DNA of 64,000 nt from Miltoncostaea sp963771025 (GCA_963771025.1 CAVYRL010000002.1:286596-350595), one strand, 5' to 3'; shown: positions 44,354-53,042, counted from the stretch's first letter. A program made the numbers and translations. The notes: generated from the sequence alone by a model not told the origin.

Positions 44354-45796
44354 CTACAGGTCCGTCTGCGCCACCAGGCGCCTGCTCTCGACCGCCGCCG
44401 TCATGAGGGCGTAGTCGCTCTCGTTGCGGTCGGCGTAGGCGGCCGAGAAGGCCGCGATCGCCCGGTCGAAGGTGTCGCCCTTGCCGAGGTAGGCGGCGAT
44501 GGCGACGGCGTCGCCCGATCGGGCGTGGGCGCGGGCCAGGGTCCAGCCGCACATCCGGGCGTAGATCTTCATGCCCGCGGGGACCATCACCTCGATGTCG
44601 GCCGAGCCCTTCCAGTCGCGCAGCTGGCGGACGTAGAAGTCGCGCTCGTTGCCGTCGAGGCCGTCCTTCACGTGGATCCACCCGAGGAAGACGTCGCCCG
44701 AGGCCTGCATCAGGCGCTGCCCGGAGACGACCCGGTGCCCGGCGTTGCGGTAGTCGCTCCGGCCGGCGTATGCCTCGAGGACCGAGGGCTGGGCCTCCTT
44801 CATCTGGAGGAAGAGCGGGTCCCGGTCGTCGCGGCCCAGCATCAGCGCGATCCAGGCCCGCGTCCCGACGCTGCCGACGCCCACGACCTTGCGCGCGAAG
44901 TCCACGAAGCGGTAGCGCTCCAGCAAGCGGCGGCGATCGGTGTCGAGCGTGCGCCGGTACTCGCGCAGGCGGGCGTGGATCCATTCTGTGAACTCGCTCG
45001 CCCGGTCATCGGGCAGCAGGTCCCGGACAGGGACGATCAGCGGCGGGTCGGCGAGGATGCACGGCTGCCCGTCCACCTCGTGGGTGAGCTTCGAGAAGGC
45101 CTGCATGCTGTCCTTGGTGCGTGCCTTGGCGAGACCCTTCTTGGCCCGTTTGGCCACCTTGGCCGACACAGTCGCCTCATAGCGCGCCAGCAGCTCCGCG
45201 ATGTCGAGTCGCGCGTAGAAGACGTCGAGGTTGGTCTTGGTCGCGAAGTCGGCCATCGCCTCGCGGTAGGTGCTGACGCAGGTGGTGACGATCGCGTCGC
45301 GGTCGGCATCGGAGTAGCCGCGGTCCCGGCCCGCCACCTCGAGGCTCGCGGCCAGGCGCTTGACGTCCCACTCGAACGGGCCCGGCAGGGTCTCGTCGAA
45401 GTCGTTGATGTCGAACACCAGCTGGCGCTCCGGGCTCGCGAAGACGCCGAAGTTCGACAGGTGGGCGTCGCCGCAGAGCTGGACGCGCAGGCCGGAGTTC
45501 GCGGTCGTGGCGAGGTCGTCGGCCATGATCAGCGCCGCGCCGCGGTAGAAGGTGAACGGCGACACGAGCATCCGCCCGTAGCGGATCGGGACCAGCTCGG
45601 GCACGCGCGTCCCGGCCTGCTGCTCCAGTAGGGCGACCGGGTCCGCCCGGCCCGCCCCAGCGACCACCTCCGCGTGGGCGGCGCGCGGCATCGCGGCGCG
45701 CGCGGCCTTGCCGGCCGCCACGCGCTCGGCCACGGTCAGGTGATCGACCTTCGCCTTGGTCGGGACGCGCCGGTCGCTGCCGGTGGTCGTCGTCAT
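44354..45796 (-). CDS. DUF2252-family protein
   Basis: A 480-residue protein of the DUF2252 family, which has a kinase-like fold and unknown activity. Visible are RMLVSPFTFYRGAA, LCGDAHLSNFGVFASPE (kinase-like HxxN), VFDINDFDETLPGP (DxD-like metal motif) and WDVKRLAAS. The ATG has AAGGAG 8 nt upstream. It stands alone, with no obvious partner. Confidence 0.88.
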   Translation of the reverse strand: MTTTTGSDRRVPTKAKVDHLTVAERVAAGKAARAAMPRAAHAEVVAGAGRADPVALLEQQAGTRVPELVPIRYGRMLVSPFTFYRGAALIMADDLATTANSGLRVQLCGDAHLSNFGVFASPERQLVFDINDFDETLPGPFEWDVKRLAASLEVAGRDRGYSDADRDAIVTTCVSTYREAMADFATKTNLDVFYARLDIAELLARYEATVSAKVAKRAKKGLAKARTKDSMQAFSKLTHEVDGQPCILADPPLIVPVRDLLPDDRASEFTEWIHARLREYRRTLDTDRRRLLERYRFVDFARKVVGVGSVGTRAWIALMLGRDDRDPLFLQMKEAQPSVLEAYAGRSDYRNAGHRVVSGQRLMQASGDVFLGWIHVKDGLDGNERDFYVRQLRDWKGSADIEVMVPAGMKIYARMCGWTLARAHARSGDAVAIAAYLGKGDTFDRAIAAFSAAYADRNESDYALMTAAVESRRLVAQTDL

Positions 45797-46321
45797 CGCG
45801 TGGTCTCCTTGAGATCGGCGGGAGCGTTCCGGGCGCGGCGGCCTCACCGATCAGAGCGCCCGCACGGCCCTCAGACTACGCCCGCCGCACGGGACCTGGG
45901 CGATGTCGCAGCGATCGTCGCCAATCGGGCCAGGGGGGGATCGTCCGGGTGGACGCGACGCAGGCGACCGCTGCCGCCCCTGCTCGATCCCCGCGACGAT
46001 CTCGGCGAGTACGGCCGACCGATCCCGCCTGGCTTCGGGTTATGAGCCACCCCGAAGGCCTCGCCAGCTGGACGGCGTAGCTCCCGACATCGTCGTTCAG
46101 GTTCCCGCGCCGGGGAGATCCGAATCCGGTGTACGTGCCCGGCCGCGGCCGGGCACGTACCGGCCATGACGACACAACCCCTCCCCGAGCCGCTCCCGGC
46201 CCCTCCGACGATCCCGGAGCCCCACCCCGCCCCAGACGCCCTCGCCGCCGACGCCCGTGCCGCAGCCGGCGCCGCCCCCCGGGATCTCGCCGCCCGGCGG
46301 CCGGCCGTCCGGAGAGGCACT
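45797..46321. other. Gene-poor region between DUF2252 and glnA
   Basis: About 525 bp in which I see no convincing gene. A proline-rich frame from ATG 46166 exists but has no family resemblance and no start signals. The region contains the palindrome at 46131-46160. Confidence 0.4.
46131..46160. repeat. 30-bp perfect palindrome
   Basis: GTACGTGCCCGGCC followed by GC and the exact complement. It is fully self-complementary, unlike a normal terminator loop, and lies in a gene-poor stretch. It could be an operator or a hairpin/cruciform. Confidence 0.6.
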
Positions 46322-46361
46322 CCTGCCCCGGGCGGCCCCGATCGGGGCCGCCCGGGGCAGG
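46322..46361 (-). terminator. Strong hairpin after glnA
   Basis: A 40-bp perfect palindrome (18-bp stem, GATC loop) beginning 5 nt after the glnA stop. It is GC-only for most of its length and has no T-run. Confidence 0.75.
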
Positions 46362-46365
46362 CAGA

Positions 46366-47691
46366 TCACAGGAGCGGCAGGTACCGCTCGAGCTCGTAGG
46401 GCGTCACCTGCATGCGGTAGTCCTCCCATTCGTCGCGCTTGAGCTCCACGTACCGCGCGTGGATGTGCTCGCCGAAGCACTTCAGCAGCAGCTCGCTGGC
46501 CGCGCCCAGCTCGATCGCCTCGCCGAGCGACTCGGGGAGGGAGTCGATGCCGGCCTTCTCCCGCTCCGCGTGTGTGAGGTCGTAGAGGTTCTGCTCCATC
46601 GACGGTGGCAGCTCGTAGCCCTTCTCGATCCCCTCGAGCCCGGCGTGGAGCAGGGCGGCGAAGGTCAGGTAGGGATTGCAGGCCGGGTCCGGGCAGCGCA
46701 GCTCGGCCCGCGTGGACTGTTCCTTGCCGGGGTGGTACACCGGCACGCGCACCAGGGCCGAGCGGTTGCGCCGGCTCCAGGCGACGTAGACGGGCGCCTC
46801 GTAGCCGGGCACCAGTCGCTTGTACGAGTTCACCCACTGGGCGAAGACGCACGCGATCTCGCGTGAATGGTGCAGCAGGCCGGCGATGAATCCCTTGGCC
46901 TCCCCCGAGAGGTAGTACTCGTCGTCCGCGTCGAAGAAGGCGTTCTGCTCGCCGCGGAAGAGGCTCTGATGGACGTGCATGCCGCTGCCGTTCTCGCCGA
47001 AGAGCGGCTTGGGCATGAACGTGGCGTAGCAGCCGTGCTTGTGGGCGATCTCCTTCACGATCGTGCGGTAGGTCATCACGTTGTCGGCCATCCGCAGGGC
47101 GTCGGCGAAGCGCATGTCGATCTCGTGCTGCGACGGGCCGACCTCGTGGTGCGAGTACTCGACGTCGATGCCCATCTGCTCGAGCGCCAGCACCGTGTCG
47201 CGGCGCAGGTCGCTCGCGGCGTCGAGGGTGGTGAGGTCGAAGTAGCCGCCCCGGTCGAGCACCTCGGTGCCATCGGAGGTCTTGAAGTAGAAGTACTCGA
47301 GCTCCGGCCCCAGGTAGAAGTGGTCGAAGCCCATCTCCTGCGCCCGGGCCAGCGCGCGGCGCAGCACGTAGCGCGGATCGCCCTCGTACGGCTCACCACC
47401 GGGCACCCGGATGTCACAGAACATGCGTGCCACCGACTGCTCCTGCGGGCGGTAGGGCAGGATCGCGAAGGTGTCCGGGTCGGGCATGGCGATCATGTCC
47501 GACTCCTCGATGGCGTTGAAGCCGGTGATCGAGGAGCCGTCGAAGCCCATGCCCTGGGCCATCGCGCCGGCGAGCTCCTCCTTGGCGATGGCGAAGCTCT
47601 TCAGCTGGCCGAGGATGTCCGTGAACCACAGCCGGATGAACTTGACGTCCCTCTCCTCGACCGTGGCCACCACCTCGTCGTAGGTCACCAT
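46366..47691 (-). CDS. glnA: Glutamine synthetase, type I
   Basis: Condenses ammonia and glutamate to glutamine. The 441-residue protein has KFIRLWFTDILGQLKSF, GFDGSSITGF, the metal/ammonia region GPELEYFYF and HHEVGPSQHEIDMRF, the ATP region FGENGSGMHVHQS and RSALVRVP. The segment around NLYDLTHAERE, where adenylylated enzymes carry their Tyr, is closer to the short GSI-alpha type, so control by adenylylation is doubtful. ATG 47691 is chosen by similarity (VTYDEVVATV); ATG 47703 adds four residues. Confidence 0.95.
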   Translation of the reverse strand: MVTYDEVVATVEERDVKFIRLWFTDILGQLKSFAIAKEELAGAMAQGMGFDGSSITGFNAIEESDMIAMPDPDTFAILPYRPQEQSVARMFCDIRVPGGEPYEGDPRYVLRRALARAQEMGFDHFYLGPELEYFYFKTSDGTEVLDRGGYFDLTTLDAASDLRRDTVLALEQMGIDVEYSHHEVGPSQHEIDMRFADALRMADNVMTYRTIVKEIAHKHGCYATFMPKPLFGENGSGMHVHQSLFRGEQNAFFDADDEYYLSGEAKGFIAGLLHHSREIACVFAQWVNSYKRLVPGYEAPVYVAWSRRNRSALVRVPVYHPGKEQSTRAELRCPDPACNPYLTFAALLHAGLEGIEKGYELPPSMEQNLYDLTHAEREKAGIDSLPESLGEAIELGAASELLLKCFGEHIHARYVELKRDEWEDYRMQVTPYELERYLPLL

Positions 47692-47833
47692 TCCCCCTTT
47701 CATACGGGATCCGGGACGCCGTCAAGGTTCCCAGAGCCCGGGCCGCCCCGTCCAGGGGGCGCCGCCGGCCCGCGGTCGACTTGCGTCCGCTCCGCGCAGG
47801 GAGGACGGTTGTGGGCCCGACGCGGAGCATGCG

Positions 47834-48103
47834 ATGCGCCACCTGAGGACGACTCGCAACCAGCGGCACCCGGCGGCCGCCGCCGCGGCGCGGCGGTGGG
47901 CCTCGCCCCCCGCCCCGGCGCCCCCGCCACGGCCCTGCGGACGGCTCGGGTGCCTCGGCACGATGCATCCGCGCAGCTACCAGCTGCCCGCCCGCTACGT
48001 CAGCCGGATCCGGCGGGACGAGCCGGTGCGCCACGGGCCGCTGCCGTGGATCTGGACCTGCGACGCCTGTGGGGAGGTCCACCAGGACCTCGACGCGCGC
48101 TGA
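47834..48103 (+). CDS. Possible small cysteine-containing protein
   Basis: An 89-codon frame ending WIWTCDACGEVHQDLDAR, with C-x4-C (CGRLGC) and C-x2-C (CDAC) pairs that could hold zinc. The N-terminal half is low-complexity Ala/Pro/Arg, and ATG 47963 would give a 46-residue version. No family recognised. Confidence 0.35.
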   Translation: MRHLRTTRNQRHPAAAAAARRWASPPAPAPPPRPCGRLGCLGTMHPRSYQLPARYVSRIRRDEPVRHGPLPWIWTCDACGEVHQDLDAR

Positions 48104-48152
48104 GCCGGCGCATGACCGCCGGCCCTCGCCGCTGGTGCGGACGGTGTGGGCC

Positions 48153-48962
48153 GTGACCGTGCAGGACGACCGGGTCGCGGCCTTCGTCCGGCTGCACGCC
48201 GCCGGATGCTTCGTCATGCCGAACCCGTGGGACGTCGGCAGCGCCCTGGCCCTCGAGCAGCTCGGCTTCGAGGCGCTGGCGACGACGAGCGCCGGCCACG
48301 CATGGACGCTGGGCCGCGCCGACAACCAGGTTCGACTCGATGAGGCGCTCGAGCACCTCCGGACCATCGCCGGAGCCGTGGCCGTGCCGGTCAACGCGGA
48401 CTTCGAGGGTGGCTTCGCGGCCGATGCGGAGCAGGTCGGCGCGAACGTGAGGCGCGCCGCGGCGACCGGGATCGCGGGGCTCTCGATCGAGGACTCGACG
48501 GGCGACGCGGCGGAGCCCCTGTTCGATCTCGGCCATGCCGTCGATCGCATACGCGCCGCCCGTCGGGCGATCGACGAGAGCGGGACGGGCATCGTCCTCA
48601 CCGGGCGATGCGAAAGCTTCGTGGTGGGACGCCCCGACATCGACGAGACGATCCGGCGGCTGCGGGCGTATGCCGACGCTGGCGCGGACTGCCTCTACGC
48701 CCCGCGGATCGGCACGGTCGAGCAGGTCTCCGCGATCGTCGGGGCGGTGTCACCGAGGCCGGTGAACCTGCTCGCCAACGCTCCGTTCATCACGGTCTCG
48801 GTGGCCGCCTCCCTCGGCGTGCGCCGGATCAGCGTCGGGGGCACGCTGGCGCGCACCGCGTGGGCGGGCTTCCTGCGGGCCGCCCGGGAGATCGCCGACG
48901 AGGGAACGTTCTCGCGGTTCGAGGGGCTGCCCGACGTCGACGCGCGGTTCGCAGCCGGATAG
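48153..48962 (+). CDS. Isocitrate lyase/PEP mutase family protein
   Basis: A 269-residue TIM barrel of the PEP-mutase/methylisocitrate-lyase superfamily: FVMPNPWDVGSALALE, VPVNADFEGGFA with metal Asp/Glu, GLSIEDSTGD, GRCESFVVGRPD and ISVGGTLAR. The lyase Cys of the isocitrate lyase KKCGH motif is absent, so carboxyphosphonoenolpyruvate mutase-like or oxaloacetate-cleaving activities are more likely. GTG 48153 is preferred among several nearby GTGs (48135, 48144). Confidence 0.88.
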   Translation: MTVQDDRVAAFVRLHAAGCFVMPNPWDVGSALALEQLGFEALATTSAGHAWTLGRADNQVRLDEALEHLRTIAGAVAVPVNADFEGGFAADAEQVGANVRRAAATGIAGLSIEDSTGDAAEPLFDLGHAVDRIRAARRAIDESGTGIVLTGRCESFVVGRPDIDETIRRLRAYADAGADCLYAPRIGTVEQVSAIVGAVSPRPVNLLANAPFITVSVAASLGVRRISVGGTLARTAWAGFLRAAREIADEGTFSRFEGLPDVDARFAAG

Positions 48963-49116
48963 CCGGCTCGCCACGCGGCGTGGGAGTGGCGCCGCGCCCT
49001 CCACGCCCCGTCCGAATCGGCGGCGGACACCCGTCCGATCGGCGGTTCCGCCCCGGCGTCGCATGGCCGATACTCACGCGCGCACGATCAACGCGGCGAG
49101 GATCAGGGCCCCTTCG

Positions 49117-50091
49117 ATGACGACCATCGCGACCTCCCGCCGGCGCATGCGCGCCGCTTCCTGCGCCGTCGCCCTCGCCGCGGTGGCGGGCGCCGCCGCC
49201 GCGGTGTCGCCGGGCGACGCGCACAGCGCGACGATCCGCTCCAGCTTCCAGCTGACCCAGCTCACCCCGTCGCGGATCTGGTCCGAGACTTCGTGGGTGC
49301 CCTTCGCGCTGCCAGTCCCGCCCGACCGCAGCTACCGCTACCGGCGCGGGGGGTACACGTTCCTGGGCCCGTGGATCCCCGCCAGCGTCAGCGTCCTCTC
49401 GACGACCGAGGCGCTCACGAGGTTGCTGAAGGATCCGTACGGCGCCGCGGGCAGCGGGCTGCTCGCCGACCGGCGGCTCACGCGGCGGGAGGCGCGGCGG
49501 GTGATCCGGCTCGCCGACCTCTACCGCGACGCCGACGTGCTCGTCATCGCCGCCGGACATCCCGCGTGCGCCGGCATCGGCCGTGCGCAGGCCCGGGCGA
49601 TCGCGACCGGGCGGATCACCCGGTGGTCGCAGGTCGTGCCCGGCGCTCCCGTCGATGCCATCCGCGTCCGTCACCTGGTGGACGGCGGCGGCGCCGCGGT
49701 GCCCCATCTGGGCACGGGCTGGGTCGGACGGCTCAACGACTGGCGGGTGAACTACGCGGCCGGTGCGGTCGGGGACCCCGACGGGGGCGTCGCGCGCGCT
49801 CGCACCGGAGACGCGTCCGTCGCCGCCGTGACGACCTGGTCGCGCGTCCGCGCCGCACCCGCCGGGGTCTGCGTCGTCCCGCTCAACGGCGTCGCCCCCT
49901 CCGACGAAACCGTCCGCTCGCTGCGCTACCCCGAGGCGTTCCCGGTCAGCTACGTGGTGACGCGCCGGATCGTCGCCCGCTCGGCGGCCGGCCGGGCGTC
50001 GATCGCGGTGCAGCGCCGCGCGATGCGCACGTTCCTGCGCTCCGCGCGCCTGCGCGGCATGCTCGCGTCGCGGGGACTGCTGATCGGCTAA
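49117..50091 (+). CDS. Secreted PBP-like substrate-binding protein (PstS-like fold)
   Basis: About 324 residues. The N-terminus has an Arg-rich n-region (SRRRMRAAS) and a hydrophobic segment ending near AHSA: a Sec or possibly Tat signal. The rest resembles the PstS/PBP-like fold (LVIAAGHPACAGIGRAQARA, ITRWSQVVPGAP, VDGGGAAVPHLG, RYPEAFPVSYVVTR). No permease genes adjoin. ATG 49117 is a choice; 49063 and 49147 are alternatives. Confidence 0.72.
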   Translation: MTTIATSRRRMRAASCAVALAAVAGAAAAVSPGDAHSATIRSSFQLTQLTPSRIWSETSWVPFALPVPPDRSYRYRRGGYTFLGPWIPASVSVLSTTEALTRLLKDPYGAAGSGLLADRRLTRREARRVIRLADLYRDADVLVIAAGHPACAGIGRAQARAIATGRITRWSQVVPGAPVDAIRVRHLVDGGGAAVPHLGTGWVGRLNDWRVNYAAGAVGDPDGGVARARTGDASVAAVTTWSRVRAAPAGVCVVPLNGVAPSDETVRSLRYPEAFPVSYVVTRRIVARSAAGRASIAVQRRAMRTFLRSARLRGMLASRGLLIG

Positions 50092-50125
50092 CCGGGGGTC
50101 GGCGCCGCCGGCCGGACGCGGCAGG

Positions 50126-50416
50126 TCAGCGGTTGGGGCCCACCACGACGACCGGACAGGGCGCCTGCTCCAGCACCCGCCGGGACGTCGTTCCGACGAA
50201 CAGGCTCTGGAGCCGCCTGTGCCCGTGAGCTTCGACGACCACGGAGGTGGCGTCGCGTTCGTTGGCGACCCGCACCAGCGTCTGGGCGACGGTCAGCTCG
50301 TCGGCGACCACCAGGCCCTCGGCGTCGAATCCGAGCCCGGTCGCGAGCGACACGCCGCGATCGGCCACCGCCGCGCGGTGCACGCCGCGCTCGGCGGTGG
50401 GGGAGCCGTCGTGCAC
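50126..50416 (-). CDS. Universal stress protein, shortened
   Basis: A 96-residue UspA-like protein. The C-terminal half is complete (VANERDATSVVVEAHGHRRL, FVGTTSRRVLEQAPCPVVVV, the ATP-binding/dimer part). The N-terminus shows the DGSPTAERGVHRA motif of Usp strand 1/helix 1 but then jumps to the middle of the fold, so about 45 residues usually present between them are missing. Either an internal deletion product or a pseudogene; the start GTG 50416 has no visible ribosome binding site or -10 box. Confidence 0.6.
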   Translation of the reverse strand: MHDGSPTAERGVHRAAVADRGVSLATGLGFDAEGLVVADELTVAQTLVRVANERDATSVVVEAHGHRRLQSLFVGTTSRRVLEQAPCPVVVVGPNR

Positions 50417-50503
50417 TCCGTCTTGGAGGCCCCGGGCGGGCGCGGGGCATCCACCACGGACGCCGGATGGCTGGGACGCCGCGCCTCCCTCGCCTCAGAA
50501 CGA

Positions 50504-50532
50504 CGAGAGCCCGGTCGATGACCGGGCTCTCG
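50504..50532 (-). terminator. Terminator of tRNA-fMet
   Basis: Exact 12-bp arms CGAGAGCCCGGT and ACCGGGCTCTCG with a CGATG loop, beginning 3 nt after the tRNA 3' end in the direction of transcription. Confidence 0.75.
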
Positions 50533-50535
50533 GAA

Positions 50536-50609
<74 letters not shown>

Positions 50610-50639
50610 GCGGGTTGTGAAGTTTAGGGAGATCGCGCG

Positions 50640-51332
50640 TCAGGTCAAGCGAATCCGTGCCGACGCGCCCACCTCCACCCACCCCGCTCTCCTCACGCGG
50701 GCGTAGACGCCGAACAGGTTCTCGCGCGAGCGGGCCAGGCCGGCGAGGACCCGGTTGTCGCGCGCGACGGTGTCCGGGTCGAACGTGGTCATCACGCAGC
50801 GCTCGGCGGGGGAGAGGACGTCGAGCACGGGTCCTCCTTCGCCCAGCTCGACGGCCCGCCCGACCCAGGCGTCCTCGGCGAAGGGCTCCGACCCCTCGAG
50901 GTCCAGGATGACGTTGGCCCGGAAGCGGCGTCGGTCGATCTCCTCGCCCTGCACCCATTCGCGGGCGGCGGTCAAGGAGCCCAGGCTGAGCAGGTGGACG
51001 GGGGCGACGTCGTGGATGCCCACGGGGTTGATGACGATCCTCACCGGGCGGCCCAGGGCGGCCGAGACCTCCTCGGCCACGGCAGGGTCGTCCCACGGGA
51101 GCTCCCACCCCTGGGGGGTGAGCACCCGAATCGCGTCCCCGGTCTCCGTCCGGTCAGAGCGCGCGCCGAACCCGAGCAGCGCGTGGGCTCGTCGGCCCGT
51201 CAGCACGTCGCCCGTCTCGTCGAGCGCGGCCATCCTCCGGTCGCCCAGGATCCCGAAGGGCCCGATGAAGGCGCGCCGGACCTGCTCGCCCGCGAAGGAC
51301 TTGATCGGGAAGCGCCACAGGTCGGAGACCAC
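50640..51332 (-). CDS. MOSC-domain protein
   Basis: A 230-residue MOSC (Moco sulfurase C-terminal) protein. The beta-barrel N-domain starts LWRFPIKSFAGEQV, with GDRRMAALDE; the MOSC core has RRFRANVILD and the conserved cysteine in PAERCVMTTFDPDT. Family members bind molybdenum cofactor or handle sulfur for it. GTG 51332 is the start, 26 nt downstream of the 58-residue gene, so the two probably share a transcript. Confidence 0.87.
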   Translation of the reverse strand: MVSDLWRFPIKSFAGEQVRRAFIGPFGILGDRRMAALDETGDVLTGRRAHALLGFGARSDRTETGDAIRVLTPQGWELPWDDPAVAEEVSAALGRPVRIVINPVGIHDVAPVHLLSLGSLTAAREWVQGEEIDRRRFRANVILDLEGSEPFAEDAWVGRAVELGEGGPVLDVLSPAERCVMTTFDPDTVARDNRVLAGLARSRENLFGVYARVRRAGWVEVGASARIRLT

Positions 51333-51358
51333 CCCGACCTCGCCCTGCGAGGCGCCGG

Positions 51359-51535
51359 TCAGCGCAGGTAGGCGAGCACGATGACGAGGACCACCAGAAC
51401 GCCGATCACCATGTAGCTGATCTGGAGGATGCGCTGCTGTTTGGCCTTCGCGTCCCTCAGCTGCCGCTTGGCGTTCTCGATCTTCTCAGGATCGGTCTCG
51501 GGATCGGGCCAGTCGTCATCGTCGTCGTATGCCAT
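51359..51535 (-). CDS. 58-residue single-pass membrane protein
   Basis: Encoded by a short frame: an acidic N-terminus (MAYDDDDDWPDPETDPEK), a charged helix rich in Lys/Arg/Gln, then one transmembrane segment (about residues 41-57) and a final Arg. No family recognised. The ATG is 6 nt after a TAGATT -10 box, and the rpoD terminator lies just upstream, so it starts its own unit with the MOSC gene. Confidence 0.7.
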   Translation of the reverse strand: MAYDDDDDWPDPETDPEKIENAKRQLRDAKAKQQRILQISYMVIGVLVVLVIVLAYLR

Positions 51536-51541
51536 GAGGTG

Positions 51542-51547
51542 AATCTA
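51542..51547 (-). promoter_or_regulatory. -10 box TAGATT of a leaderless promoter
   Basis: On the minus strand TAGATT ends 6 nt before ATG 51535. Confidence 0.55.
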
Positions 51548-51567
51548 GCGTGCCGTGGCACAACGAC

Positions 51568-51593
51568 CGAGGGGCCCGTCTCCGGGCCCCTCG
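51568..51593 (-). terminator. Terminator after rpoD
   Basis: Exact 11-bp arms CGAGGGGCCCG and CGGGCCCCTCG around TCTC, about 43 bp beyond the sigma factor stop. Confidence 0.75.
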
Positions 51594-51635
51594 TCTCCGT
51601 CGCTCACCCGACCGCCGTGGCGACCGTGTGCCTCT

Positions 51636-52721
51636 CTACGCCACGTCCCGAAGCCGCTGGGCCTCGGCGAGGCTCGCCAGCTTCTGAAGCGACTGGTTCT
51701 CGATCTGGCGGATCCGCTCGCGCGTCACGTTGAACGTCCGGCCGACCTCGTCCAGCGTCCGCGGGTGCTCTCCGCCCAGTCCGTACCTCAGCTCGAGGAC
51801 CCGACGCTCGCGGTAGCTCAAGGAGTTCAGGACGTCCCGGAGCGCCTCGTTGCGAAGGACCGTCTCGGCCGCCGCCTCGGGGGCGATGGCCTTCTCGTCG
51901 GCGAGGAACTGACCGAACTCGGATTCCTCGTCGTCGCCCACCGGCTTCTCGAGGGACACCGGCGTCTGAGCGCTCCGCTTGATCGACTCGACCTCGGCCT
52001 CGGGCAGCTTGACGGCGTCGGCGATCTCGGCGATCGACGGCTCCCGTCCCAGCTCGCTGACCAGCTTGCGCTCGGCGCGGTTGATCTTGTTCAGCTTCTC
52101 GACGACGTGCACCGGCATGCGGATGGTCCGCCCCTTGTCCGCGATCGCGCGAGCCACGGCCTGACGGATCCACCAGGTCGCGTACGTGGAGAACTTGAAT
52201 CCCTTGCGGTAGTCGAACTTCTCGGCGGCGCGGACGAGGCCGAGGGTGCCCTCCTGGATGAGGTCCAGGAACGCGAGCCCCTGGTTGCGGTAGTTCTTCG
52301 CGATCGAGACGACCAGGCGGAGGTTGGCCTCCACCATCTTCTTCTTGGCCTGGAGGTCACCGAGCTCGATGAGCTTCGCGAGCTCCACCTCCTGCTTGGC
52401 CGTGAGCAGGGGAACCCGGCCCACGTCCTTCAGGAAGAGCTGCAGCGCGTCGGTGCTGGTGTCCGCCTTGAGGTTGAGCTTCCGCGGCGGCCGGTCAGCC
52501 GCCTCCGCGATCTGAGCGAGTCGGTCGCGTGCCTCCGACTCCTCGACCAGTTCGACGCCGACCTCGTCGAGGTGCCGGTACAGGTCTTCCGCGGCGCCGG
52601 CGTCAAGCGAGACGCCCTCCACCGACTTGGCCACCTCGTCGATGCTCAGGAATCCCTGCTCCTGACCACGCGCGAGGAGCGCCTGGACCTCTTCGAGTTC
52701 GACCATCTCACTAACTGTCAT
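51636..52721 (-). CDS. rpoD: RNA polymerase principal sigma factor (sigma-70 group 1)
   Basis: A 361-residue primary sigma factor. A compact region 1.1 (residues 1-75), region 1.2 (DALQLFLKDVGRVPLL), region 2 (LAFLDLIQEGTLGLVRA and FDYRKGFKFSTYATWWIRQA, for -10 recognition), region 3, and region 4 (TLDEVGRTFNVTRERIRQIE, for -35 recognition) are all present. The ATG has GGAGGTGAG upstream. Its promoter has good boxes and a LexA-type palindrome at the start site. An 80-nt leader contains a small GCGTGG/CCACGC hairpin (52753-52770). Confidence 0.95.
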   Translation of the reverse strand: MTVSEMVELEEVQALLARGQEQGFLSIDEVAKSVEGVSLDAGAAEDLYRHLDEVGVELVEESEARDRLAQIAEAADRPPRKLNLKADTSTDALQLFLKDVGRVPLLTAKQEVELAKLIELGDLQAKKKMVEANLRLVVSIAKNYRNQGLAFLDLIQEGTLGLVRAAEKFDYRKGFKFSTYATWWIRQAVARAIADKGRTIRMPVHVVEKLNKINRAERKLVSELGREPSIAEIADAVKLPEAEVESIKRSAQTPVSLEKPVGDDEESEFGQFLADEKAIAPEAAAETVLRNEALRDVLNSLSYRERRVLELRYGLGGEHPRTLDEVGRTFNVTRERIRQIENQSLQKLASLAEAQRLRDVA

Positions 52722-52793
52722 GTCCTCACCTCCGGCTGGACGCCATCGGAGCGCGTGGAAAAACCCACGCAACCCACCGCAGACCGTCCGAAA

Positions 52794-52807
52794 CGAACGT
52801 CCGTTCG
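52794..52807 (-). promoter_or_regulatory. LexA-type (SOS) box at the rpoD start site
   Basis: CGAACGGACGTTCG on the minus strand: a perfect palindromic GAAC-N4-GTTC site of the Gram-positive/actinobacterial LexA type, covering the expected transcription start of rpoD. Confidence 0.6.
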
Positions 52808-52809
52808 GA

Positions 52810-52837
52810 AGGCTATCGCTTCATTTGTTGAAGTCAA
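52810..52837 (-). promoter_or_regulatory. rpoD promoter
   Basis: Minus-strand -35 TTGACT (52832-52837), 16-nt spacer, -10 TAGCCT (52810-52815). The remaining stretch to 53042 holds nothing I can identify and is less GC-rich than the surroundings. Confidence 0.7.
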
Positions 52838-53042
52838 GAGGTCGAACGCATCGTGCGTTTCGTATCAGCGCGCCGACCGGATTTCTTTAGCTTTGCGACA
52901 AGAAATGAGGCAGGACGCATCCTCCTCACGCTTCTTCGCAGGGACGAACCTTCCTCCCCAACGTGCGACGGCATGCTGCCAGCCTGCCCTTAAGCCGTGG
53001 TTAAGCCCATGTGCGATCCGGGTGAAGTTCGCGAGGCCGCCT

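Noticed and set aside
46166..46399. Proline-rich plus-strand frame before glnA.
   Set aside because: No start signals, no family features, and it runs through the glnA terminator hairpin and the glnA 3' end.
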